Below, one piece after another: positions 1 to 6,324 of a stretch of 7,565 nucleotides of DNA. The DNA lies in NCBI GenBank assembly GCA_903859795.1, contig CAIOOC010000470.1:1-7565 (forward strand), read 5' to 3'. Every line of letters starts with the position of its first letter. The first letter of the stretch is position 1. The translations under genes and the position numbers were made by a program. The notes under the pieces are model-generated. The model was not told the DNA's origin. It worked only from the letters and a program-made list of their open reading frames with translations, and searched no databases. The DNA comes from an uncultured Bacteroidia bacterium. GTDB taxonomy: Bacteria > Bacteroidota > Bacteroidia > Bacteroidales > Prolixibacteraceae.

Positions 1-467
1 AAATGATCGGGTTTATCTTTCAGTCGTTTAACCTTATTTCGTTTAAGAATGCCGCTGAAAATGTGGCTTTACCACTTTATTATCAGAAAGTTAGTCGTAA
101 GAAACGAAATCTTATTGCCCTTGAGTACCTCGACCGGCTTGGGTTGAAAGAGTGGGCTCACCATTTGCCGAGTGAGTTGTCGGGTGGTCAGAAACAGCGG
201 GTAGCTATTGCGCGTGCTTTAATATCGCAACCAAAGATAATTCTGGCTGATGAACCCACCGGTGCACTCGATTCAACAACCTCCTTCGAGGTCATGGATA
301 TATTAAAGGAGATCAATGATCAGGGCAAGACAGTTATCATTGTCACTCACGAGCACGATATTGCGGCTATGACCAAAAAGATTATCAGGCTCAAGGACGG
401 TATAATTGAGGAAGTAATTAAAAATGGTGATTTGCAGTTATTTAAGGACCGCGTACGTACCGAATAA
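1..467 (+). CDS. ABC transporter ATP-binding protein, LolD/MacB type (5'-partial)
   Basis: This is the nucleotide-binding subunit that powers the adjacent permeases by ATP hydrolysis at the cytoplasmic face of the inner membrane. The frame is open at the left edge. The first visible Met (position 3) lies directly before the Q-loop (IGFIFQSFNLI, Gln at visible residue 7), so it is internal and not the start. Roughly 70-90 N-terminal residues, including the Walker A P-loop, are outside the window. Visible motifs, numbered from that Met, are the ABC signature LSGGQ (59-63), Walker B IILADE (79-84, catalytic Glu84), the D-loop GALD (87-90) and the H-loop His116 in VIIVTHEHD. The 'ADEPTGALDS' form is typical of the MacB/LolD/FtsE-like family that works with FtsX-type permeases. 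The next gene begins 11 bases after the stop, so co-transcription is very likely. Family assignment is secure; the substrate is unknown. Confidence 0.96.
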   Translation, partial: MIGFIFQSFNLISFKNAAENVALPLYYQKVSRKKRNLIALEYLDRLGLKEWAHHLPSELSGGQKQRVAIARALISQPKIILADEPTGALDSTTSFEVMDILKEINDQGKTVIIVTHEHDIAAMTKKIIRLKDGIIEEVIKNGDLQLFKDRVRTE

Positions 468-478
468 AACCAGAAACC

Positions 479-1735
479 ATGTTTGATGTTGATGTTTGGC
501 AGGAGATTTTCTCCACCATTAAAAAAAATAAATTACGTACTTTTCTGACCGGGTTTTCGGTTGCCTGGGGCATCTTTATGCTGATGGTCCTCCTTGGATC
601 GGGCAATGGGCTTCAGAATGGAGTAACGAAACAGTTCTCAAGCAATTCAATCAATATCATGTGGATGTGGACAGGCGACACATCAATTCCATTTGAGGGA
701 ATGAAGGAGGGGAGAACGATAAAATTCAACAATGCCGATTATACGTTTCTAAAGGAGAAAGGTGAAGATCTTGAGAATGTATCATCACGGTATTACCTTC
801 CTGGAACCATAATGTACACCTATAAAAATGAATACGGATCGTTTGAGACTTCTTCCTGTCACCCCTCTCTTCTTGGCATGGAGAAAGTAAATGTCATTTC
901 AGGACGTTTTATTAACGATCTGGATATGACAGATTTTCGAAAGGTAATCGTGATAGGTGATAATATCAAAAAAGCTCTTTTTAAGGAAGAGGATCCAATC
1001 GGTAAATATATAAAGCTGAATAATGTACCATTTAAGGTTATCGGACTTACACTGGATAAGGATAGGCGTAACGAAAGGACTTCGTATATCCCGGTCTCAA
1101 CTGCCCAACGGATCTTTAATGGTGCTGACCGGGTACACACATTTGCCGTCACGACAAAAATGGTAAAAACGGTTGAAGAAGCAGAGGCGATTACAGATAA
1201 GGTGAGGGAAGGGTTGGCGAAACGCCATAAATTCGACCCGAAAGATAAGAAAGCAATGGGCTCCTTCAATATGCTTGCACAGTACATCCGGACAATGAAA
1301 ATATTCCAGGCAATCAAAATTTTTGTATGGATTATAGGTATTGGAACCCTGATAGCCGGTATTGTAGGGGTAAGCAATATTATGTTGATCCTGGTGAAGG
1401 AGCGTACCCGTGAAATTGGTATTCGTAAGGCATTGGGGGCAACACCCTCTTCGGTAATAGGCCTGGTACTGCTTGAGTCCATACTGATTACAACCGTTGC
1501 CGGTTATATCGGATTGCTGGTTGGAGTAGGAATCATGGAGGCGATAAATTATGGTCTTGAACAGGCGATGTCCTCAGGTAGTGGCGACAACGTATTTTTC
1601 AGTAATCCGACTGTTGATTTTACTACCGCCATATCTTCAATGGTGATTCTGGTTGTCTCAGGTGCTCTTGCCGGTTACCTCCCTGCCAGGAAAGCCGCGA
1701 ATGTAAAACCGATCGAAGCGTTGCGTGATGAGTAG
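479..1735 (+). CDS. FtsX/MacB-like ABC transporter permease, first paralogue
   Basis: This is an inner-membrane permease subunit of 418 residues with the MacB/FtsX topology. A short cytoplasmic N-terminus is followed by TM1 (about 21-40), a large periplasmic domain (about 41-278, MacB_PCD-like), and then TM2 (about 281-305), TM3 (about 327-352) and TM4 (about 383-403) of the FtsX domain. The conserved cytoplasmic segment VKERTREIGIRKALGATP (306-323) and the C-terminal signature KPIEALRDE (410-418) are hallmarks of the family. There is no fused ATPase; the upstream gene supplies it. The start at 479 is supported because the N-terminus (MFDVDVWQEI) matches that of the second permease (MFDIDRWNEI). 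The upstream sequence is A-rich with no clear Shine-Dalgarno, as is usual in Bacteroidota. It probably pairs with the downstream paralogue as a heterodimer; this is inferred from context. The transported substrate cannot be deduced. Confidence 0.95.
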   Translation: MFDVDVWQEIFSTIKKNKLRTFLTGFSVAWGIFMLMVLLGSGNGLQNGVTKQFSSNSINIMWMWTGDTSIPFEGMKEGRTIKFNNADYTFLKEKGEDLENVSSRYYLPGTIMYTYKNEYGSFETSSCHPSLLGMEKVNVISGRFINDLDMTDFRKVIVIGDNIKKALFKEEDPIGKYIKLNNVPFKVIGLTLDKDRRNERTSYIPVSTAQRIFNGADRVHTFAVTTKMVKTVEEAEAITDKVREGLAKRHKFDPKDKKAMGSFNMLAQYIRTMKIFQAIKIFVWIIGIGTLIAGIVGVSNIMLILVKERTREIGIRKALGATPSSVIGLVLLESILITTVAGYIGLLVGVGIMEAINYGLEQAMSSGSGDNVFFSNPTVDFTTAISSMVILVVSGALAGYLPARKAANVKPIEALRDE

Positions 1736-1736
1736 C

Positions 1737-1780
1737 GACAATCCCGTGTGATCGTCCTAGACAATCCCGCGCGATCGTCC
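1737..1780. repeat. Tandem pair of 21-bp quasi-palindromic units in the intergenic region
   Basis: Two units (1737-1757 and 1760-1780) both read gacaatcccg-YgY-gatcgtcc and differ at only two positions (T/T versus C/C), separated by 'ta'. Each unit is itself an imperfect palindrome (GAC-x-ATC-x-CG/CG-x-GAT-x-GTC in the second copy). The two copies can also pair with each other to form one long imperfect hairpin with a 'cta' loop (1757-1759). The element begins one base after the stop codon of the first permease and is followed by an A/T-rich leader to the second. There is no T-tract, so it does not look like an intrinsic terminator. It may be a REP-like dispersed element or an RNA processing or stability hairpin. 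The repeat is directly visible; its function is unknown. Confidence 0.8.
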
Positions 1781-1829
1781 GCCAATTCATATGGAGAGAA
1801 AAAATATTTTGCAATAAAAATAACAAGTC

Positions 1830-3101
1830 ATGTTTGATATCGACAGGTGGAATGAAATTTGGAATGCTTTGGCAAAGAATAAGGTCCGGAGCCTGCTCAC
1901 CGCATTTGGCGTGTTCTGGGGAATATTCATGCTGATTGTTATGGCCGGATCTGGCAAAGGTCTTCAAAACGGAGTTTCCGAAGGAATTGCAAAATTTGCA
2001 GCCAACTCGGCTTTCTTTTGGGCCGAACAGACCAGTGAGCCCTATAAAGGTTTTAAACGGGGCCGTTACTGGCATATGGATTCTGAAGATCTTCAGTATC
2101 TGAAAGATAAAGTTCCTGAAATCGAATATATTACACCAAAGAATTTTACAGGACGTTTTGGAAACAGTTCAAATGTAATCCGGGGTAAGAAAAATGGTTC
2201 TTTTAATGTCAAGGGTGACTATCCTGACTATGTCAAAATTGATCCGGCGACAGTTCTGAAAGGAAGATGGATTAATGATTTGGATATTAGAGATAAAAGG
2301 AAAGTTTGCGTCATTGGTGAAAAAGTTTACGAATCGTTGTTTGATCCAAAAGAAAATCCGCTAGGCCAGTATCTGAAGATTTCCGGCGTTTACTACCAGG
2401 TTGTAGGATTGATCAGAGCCGAAACGCAGATCAACATTAATGGCAGGACAGAAGAGTCTATCTCATTGCCATTTACAACGATGCTTCAGACCTATAATAT
2501 GGGTAATCAGGTTCATTTCTTAGCTATCACCGCCAAACCCGGAGTCCCGGTAAGCGTTGTTGAAGATAAGGTAAAGGAATTTATTAAAAAGAAACACTCG
2601 ATTGCCCCGACCGATGTTCAGGCACTAAACAGCGTGAATATTGAAAAAGAGTTTAAACAAATGAGTGGACTTTTCCTGGGTATACAGATCCTGACCTGGA
2701 TCGTTGGCATAGGAACATTGATGGCGGGGGTTATCGGAGTAAGTAATATAATGCTTGTGATTATTAAGGAGCGTACCAAAGAGATTGGCGTGCAAAGAGC
2801 TATCGGTGCAACACCAAGAGTGATTATTGGCCAGATTATGCTCGAGAGTGTTGTTTTGACTACCGTTGCCGGTTATATCGGATTATCGATGGGAGTAGGG
2901 CTGCTGGAGCTCGTGAACCGGATCATTGAAAGCCAGCCCACCCAGGCTGGAGAACGACCATTCTTTGCACATCCTGAGGTGAGCCTGACTGTAGCAATCT
3001 CAGCACTTGTAGTTTTGATTGTTGCAGGACTTTTTGCCGGGATGATCCCTGCATCCAGAGCCATCCAGATAAAACCAATTGATGCCTTAAGAGAAGAATA
3101 A
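1830..3101 (+). CDS. FtsX/MacB-like ABC transporter permease, second paralogue
   Basis: This is a 423-residue inner-membrane permease with the same architecture as the preceding gene. It has TM1 (about 21-40), a periplasmic MacB_PCD-like domain (about 41-280), TM2 (about 283-310), the cytoplasmic motif IKERTKEIGVQRAIGATP (312-329), TM3 (about 332-358), TM4 (about 385-405) and the C-terminal KPIDALREE (415-423). The N-terminal 50 residues and the FtsX domain are clearly homologous to the first permease, while the periplasmic domains have diverged, as expected for an ancient tandem duplication giving two specialised subunits. The start at 1830 is chosen by N-terminal alignment to the paralogue. 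An in-frame ATG at 1791 is followed by a stop after eight codons, so it cannot be the start. The 94-bp gap from the previous gene, holding a repeat pair, is the widest in the operon. The adaptor gene follows after 39 bp. Confidence 0.95.
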   Translation: MFDIDRWNEIWNALAKNKVRSLLTAFGVFWGIFMLIVMAGSGKGLQNGVSEGIAKFAANSAFFWAEQTSEPYKGFKRGRYWHMDSEDLQYLKDKVPEIEYITPKNFTGRFGNSSNVIRGKKNGSFNVKGDYPDYVKIDPATVLKGRWINDLDIRDKRKVCVIGEKVYESLFDPKENPLGQYLKISGVYYQVVGLIRAETQININGRTEESISLPFTTMLQTYNMGNQVHFLAITAKPGVPVSVVEDKVKEFIKKKHSIAPTDVQALNSVNIEKEFKQMSGLFLGIQILTWIVGIGTLMAGVIGVSNIMLVIIKERTKEIGVQRAIGATPRVIIGQIMLESVVLTTVAGYIGLSMGVGLLELVNRIIESQPTQAGERPFFAHPEVSLTVAISALVVLIVAGLFAGMIPASRAIQIKPIDALREE

Positions 3102-3132
3102 GATATAAGTAAGTATAAATAATTGAATAATT

Positions 3133-3136
3133 GGAG
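3133..3136 (+). promoter_or_regulatory. Shine-Dalgarno-like GGAG before the adaptor gene
   Basis: GGAG lies four bases upstream of the ATG at 3141. It is the only clear Shine-Dalgarno-like motif among the starts in this window. It favours ATG 3141 over the in-frame TTG at 3123 as the adaptor start, because it would lie inside the coding region if TTG were used. Confidence 0.55.
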
Positions 3137-3140
3137 TATT

Positions 3141-4280
3141 ATGAAAAAGAGTAGCGGAAGTATATTCAAAAAGATTGCTAAGATTTTCGGGTTAACCCTT
3201 CTTCTGGCAGTGTTTGTAGGAACATTGGTCTTTCTGTACAAAAAATCGCAGCCAAAACCTGATCTATTTGAGATTCAGAACGCGCAGATTACCAATATTG
3301 TAAAGAAAACTGTAGCCACTGGTTCAGTTGTTCCCAGGAAGGAGATTGAGATCAAGCCTCAGGTATCGGGTATTGTTGAGCAGATCTTTCTTCTCGCAGG
3401 ACAGAGGATTAAAAATGGTGATGTCATTGCCCGTATTAAGATTATTCCTGATATGGTCAACCTGAACAATGCCGAATCTCGCGTAAACCGTGCAAAATTA
3501 AATCTCGAGGATGCCCGGATCGATTTTGACAGACAGTCTGTACTATTTGGGAAACAGGTCACTTCGAAAGAGGAATTTCAGAAGGCAAAACTTACGTTCA
3601 ATTCGGCCAAGGAGGAAGCAGAATCTGCAGAGAATAATCTCGAGTTAATCCGCAAAGGGGTAACCAAAAGTTCTGCCACTACAACCAATACACTGATTCG
3701 TTCAACTATCGAGGGAATGGTACTTGATGTTCCGGTTAAAGAGGGATTTTCAGTTATACAGGCCAACACCTTTAATGCTGGTACAACCATAGCGATTGTC
3801 GCCGACATGAATGATATGATCTTCCAGGGTAAGGTTGATGAAACTGAGGTTGGGAAGATCAAAGAAGGGATGAATATTGAGCTGACCATCGGAGCCATTG
3901 ATTCTGAAAAGTTTAATGCAATACTTAAATATATTGCACCTAAGGGTTTGGTTGAGAATGGAGCAATCCAGTTCGATATCAAGGCTGATGTCAAATTGAA
4001 GGAGAATCAGTTTATCCGTTCAGGTTATAGCGCAAACGCCAATATCGTGCTTGAGAAACGTGACAGTGTTTTGGCAATTCCTGAAGGACTGTTGAAGTTT
4101 GAGAAAGATTCTGCCTTCGTTGAAGTGGAATCGCTTCCACAGAAGTTTGAAAAGAAATTTGTTAAAACGGGTATTTCTGACGGTATAAATATTGAGATCA
4201 TTTCAGGAATTAATAAATCCGACCGGTTAAAAGGACTGCTCGTAGATCCAAAGAAAAAAGCACCTGAAAAAAAATCGTAA
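3141..4280 (+). CDS. Periplasmic adaptor subunit, MacA/HlyD family (membrane fusion protein)
   Basis: This protein links the inner-membrane ABC permeases to the outer-membrane channel and acts in the periplasm, anchored in the inner membrane. From ATG 3141 it is 379 residues, a normal length for the family. A lysine-rich cytoplasmic N-terminus precedes one TM anchor (about 15-33). There is no lipobox. The lipoyl/barrel-sandwich domain is split into two halves, about 68-100 (IKPQVSGIVEQIFLLAGQ) and about 185-220 (STIEGMVLDVPVKEG). A predicted coiled-coil hairpin lies between them (about 107-172, rich in Ala/Glu/Lys/Asn). A beta-barrel domain (about 226-305) and a membrane-proximal domain follow, ending in a lysine-rich tail (KKKAPEKKS). 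An in-frame TTG at 3123 would add six residues, but the GGAG at 3133-3136 and the basic MKK N-terminus favour ATG 3141. Its place between the permeases and the TolC homologue fits a tripartite pump. Confidence 0.93.
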   Translation: MKKSSGSIFKKIAKIFGLTLLLAVFVGTLVFLYKKSQPKPDLFEIQNAQITNIVKKTVATGSVVPRKEIEIKPQVSGIVEQIFLLAGQRIKNGDVIARIKIIPDMVNLNNAESRVNRAKLNLEDARIDFDRQSVLFGKQVTSKEEFQKAKLTFNSAKEEAESAENNLELIRKGVTKSSATTTNTLIRSTIEGMVLDVPVKEGFSVIQANTFNAGTTIAIVADMNDMIFQGKVDETEVGKIKEGMNIELTIGAIDSEKFNAILKYIAPKGLVENGAIQFDIKADVKLKENQFIRSGYSANANIVLEKRDSVLAIPEGLLKFEKDSAFVEVESLPQKFEKKFVKTGISDGINIEIISGINKSDRLKGLLVDPKKKAPEKKS

Positions 4281-4345
4281 ATTCGTAAAATAACATTCAA
4301 ACCTTTAATAATTTAGCAAATCCGCTGACCATTAAAAATTTCACT

Positions 4346-5683
4346 ATGATACGGACTTTATTTACGATCATTTTTTTGCTCCTTGGAGTGCAACTCACCA
4401 CGCTTCGGGCTCAGGAGGTGTGGAGTCTTGAGAAGTGCATCAACTATGCACTTAAAAACAATATCAAGATCAAACAAGGGGTAATCGCAACACAATATCA
4501 GCAGAATCAGTTAAAACAGGCCAAATTCTCCAGGCTGCCCAATCTTAACGGGCAGCTATCCCAAAATCTCAATTTCGGGCGGTCGCTGACTTACGACAAT
4601 ACTTATAAGGATATTAACTCCTCCGAATCCGATATTGGTTTAGGGACAACAATTCCTGTATTTGAAGGATTTCAGATCTCAAACAATGTCGAAAAGTTGG
4701 ACCTTGATTTTCAGGCAAGCATGCAGGATCTGTCAAAGGCACAAAGCGATATTTCTGTAAATATTGCTTCAACCTATCTGGAAATCCTTTTTGCAAAGGA
4801 ACTTGTAAAAGTTTCGGATGATCAGCTTAAAGTTACCTCTCTTCAGATCAAACAGATCAACGAAAAAGTTGAAGCAGGGAGCCTTGCAAGGGGAAGTCTT
4901 CTTGAAATTGAGGCACAGGCTGCAGGAGAAGACCTGAATCTGGTAAATGCTAAAAACCAGTTACAACTTGCAAAACTTAAACTTATTCAGCTCCTCGAAC
5001 TTGCAATGACCGATAATTTTGACGTCGAAGTGCCGGTTCTTCCCGAAATCTATGCACAGGCCTCTGTGGCCACCGCCGGAGATGTTTATGGCGAGGCTCT
5101 AAAAATTCGACCGGAAATAAAAGGGGCAGACCTGCGTTTTCAAAGTTCTAAATTCCAGTTAAGAATAGCGCAGGGGGCACTTTATCCCACGATTAATTTT
5201 TATGCCAATGCATATGATACTTATAATAATAAATACACCGATATAAACGGGAAAAGCATTGTATTTTCTGATCAGTTGAGAAATAATCAACGTAAAGGTG
5301 TTGGTTTGCAGATGAATATCCCAATCTTCACCCGATTCCAAAACAGGTTACAGATCGATAATGCAAGGCTTCAGGTTTTGAATACAGAACTAGATCTTGA
5401 GAGTGCGAAAAAGCTGCTCCGTTCCGACATCGAAACTGCCGAGACCAATGCAATTGCCGCACTAAACCGGTATGCATCAAATAAAAAGGCGGTTTCGTCA
5501 ATGAAAGAGGCATTTCGCTACTCGGAAGAGAAATTTGGCGTAGGATTGGTTAATGCTGTAGAATATAATACAGCAAAAACAAAATTAGCCAAATCGGAAT
5601 CGGATCTGCTGCAGGCAAAATATGAATTCATTTTCAGAACAAAGCTTCTTGATTTATATCGTGGCCTCCCATTGACTTTATAG
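4346..5683 (+). CDS. TolC-family outer-membrane efflux protein
   Basis: This is the outer-membrane duct of the tripartite system, expected to form a trimeric beta-barrel with a long periplasmic alpha-helical tunnel. The protein is 445 residues, about the usual TolC-family length. A signal peptide (about 1-22, hydrophobic TIIFLLLGVQL, likely cleavage after LRA before QEVW) directs export. Two structural repeats (OEP domains, about 29-215 and 245-438) each hold long helices around barrel strands. Strand segments are visible around PNLNGQLSQNLNFGRS (65-80), GLGTTIPVFEGF (98-109), YPTINFYANAY (280-290) and GVGLQMNIPIF (318-328). The 'NFGRS' segment is common in Bacteroidota homologues. It begins 65 bp after the adaptor stop with no evident Shine-Dalgarno and is probably the last gene of the operon, since a strong terminator follows 29 bp after its stop. 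Confidence 0.95.
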   Translation: MIRTLFTIIFLLLGVQLTTLRAQEVWSLEKCINYALKNNIKIKQGVIATQYQQNQLKQAKFSRLPNLNGQLSQNLNFGRSLTYDNTYKDINSSESDIGLGTTIPVFEGFQISNNVEKLDLDFQASMQDLSKAQSDISVNIASTYLEILFAKELVKVSDDQLKVTSLQIKQINEKVEAGSLARGSLLEIEAQAAGEDLNLVNAKNQLQLAKLKLIQLLELAMTDNFDVEVPVLPEIYAQASVATAGDVYGEALKIRPEIKGADLRFQSSKFQLRIAQGALYPTINFYANAYDTYNNKYTDINGKSIVFSDQLRNNQRKGVGLQMNIPIFTRFQNRLQIDNARLQVLNTELDLESAKKLLRSDIETAETNAIAALNRYASNKKAVSSMKEAFRYSEEKFGVGLVNAVEYNTAKTKLAKSESDLLQAKYEFIFRTKLLDLYRGLPLTL

Positions 5684-5712
5684 AGGTCTCCACTTCATTA
5701 AATTCTGTGTAA

Positions 5713-5751
5713 AAAAGACCCCGTGGTTTGCAAAAACCTTCGGGGTCTTTT
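5713..5751 (+). terminator. Intrinsic terminator after the efflux operon
   Basis: An 11-bp perfect stem pairs AAAAGACCCCG (5713-5723) with CGGGGTCTTTT (5741-5751). An inner GGTTT/AAACC stem (5725-5729 with 5734-5738) closes a GCAA loop, and a T-rich 3' side follows. The A-run on the left (5711-5716) would also give a T-run on the opposite strand. It lies 29 bp after the TolC-homologue stop and should end transcription of the five-gene efflux locus. Confidence 0.9.
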
Positions 5752-5767
5752 GATTGTTGTTTAAATT

Positions 5768-6247
5768 ATGGAAAATTCTTTTTACAGTTATAAAGCAGCG
5801 ACCCTTCAGGGGAAAGAGAAGAGCATGGCTGACTATTCGGGTCAAGTGGTGTTAATCGTTAATACAGCCAGCAAATGTGGGTTCACTCCTCAGTATGCCG
5901 GTCTTGAAGAGCTTCACAGGAAATACAGCGATAAAGGACTGGTGATCTGCGGATTCCCGTGTAACCAGTTTGGAAACCAGGAACCAGGTGATTCAAAGGA
6001 AATTTCAGAGGGTTGTCTGATAAATTATGGGGTAAGCTTTCAGATTTTTGAAAAGATCGAAGTCAATGGCGCCGGAACCCATCCGTTGTTTGGGTATTTG
6101 AAAAAGCAGCTCCCGGGGTTTCTGGGAGGAAGGATAAAATGGAACTTTACCAAGTTTGTTATCGATCGGAATGGAAAGCCGATTAAGCGTTTTGCCCCGT
6201 GGACAACTCCAATGCAAATGGAAAAAATACTTCCTGAATTACTGTAA
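5768..6247 (+). CDS. gpx: Glutathione peroxidase family protein (cysteine type, probably thioredoxin-dependent)
   Basis: This is a thiol peroxidase that reduces hydrogen peroxide or organic/lipid hydroperoxides. It is 159 residues, a full-length bacterial GPx. The peroxidatic cysteine is Cys37 in NTASKCGFTPQY, replacing selenocysteine. The catalytic tetrad appears complete: Cys37, Gln71 (in CNQFGNQEPG), Trp125 and Asn126 (WNFTKF). Cys83 (EGCLINYGVSF) sits where the resolving cysteine of thioredoxin-dependent, plant/insect-type GPx enzymes lies, so a disulfide mechanism with thioredoxin is more likely than use of glutathione; this is inference from the family. Cys65 in FPCNQF is the common structural cysteine. 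No signal peptide is seen, so it is probably cytoplasmic. The start at 5768 is the natural one: it gives the usual N-terminus and lies just downstream of the terminator. There is no clear Shine-Dalgarno. Confidence 0.95.
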   Translation: MENSFYSYKAATLQGKEKSMADYSGQVVLIVNTASKCGFTPQYAGLEELHRKYSDKGLVICGFPCNQFGNQEPGDSKEISEGCLINYGVSFQIFEKIEVNGAGTHPLFGYLKKQLPGFLGGRIKWNFTKFVIDRNGKPIKRFAPWTTPMQMEKILPELL

Positions 6248-6254
6248 ATGAGGT

Positions 6255-6287
6255 AGTGATAGTCTCACTCAACGTGAAACTATCACT
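6255..6287. terminator. Imperfect hairpin between convergent genes (possible bidirectional terminator)
   Basis: AGTGATAGT (6255-6263) pairs perfectly with ACTATCACT (6279-6287). After one C/A mismatch, TCAC (6265-6268) pairs with GTGA (6274-6277) around a five-base loop. It lies 7 bp after the peroxidase stop and 37 bp beyond the stop of the convergent OmpA-family gene, the position expected for a shared terminator. Neither flank has a proper T-tract, so it may be a weak terminator or an mRNA 3'-end stabilising structure. Confidence 0.5.
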
Positions 6288-6324
6288 GATTTATAACAAA
6301 GAGAGGCTATCATTAACCTGATTT

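Noticed and set aside
859..1482. 207-codon open frame on the minus strand
   Set aside because: It lies entirely inside the first permease gene, has no recognisable domain, and its protein is low in charged-residue pattern and motif content. The plus-strand gene is unambiguous, so this is an antisense shadow.
1791..1817. In-frame ATG at 1791 as an upstream start for the second permease
   Set aside because: The frame hits a TAA after eight codons, so it cannot extend the permease. A nine-codon leader peptide is possible but has no supporting evidence.
1623..2075. 150-codon open frame on the minus strand spanning the repeat pair and both permease ends
   Set aside because: It covers the end of one permease, the intergenic repeats and the start of the other, and shows no domain or plausible start context. 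The tandem repeat lacks stops in this frame by chance.
3123..3140. TTG at 3123 as an alternative start of the adaptor gene
   Set aside because: It would add only six residues, lacks an upstream ribosome-binding motif, and would bury the GGAG at 3133-3136 inside the coding region. ATG 3141 is better placed.
4281..4345. Possible Bacteroidota promoter (taatttag, 4308-4315) before the TolC homologue
   Set aside because: It matches TAnnTTTG only partly, and no TTTG element lies at the proper distance upstream. The short gap fits simple operon co-transcription.
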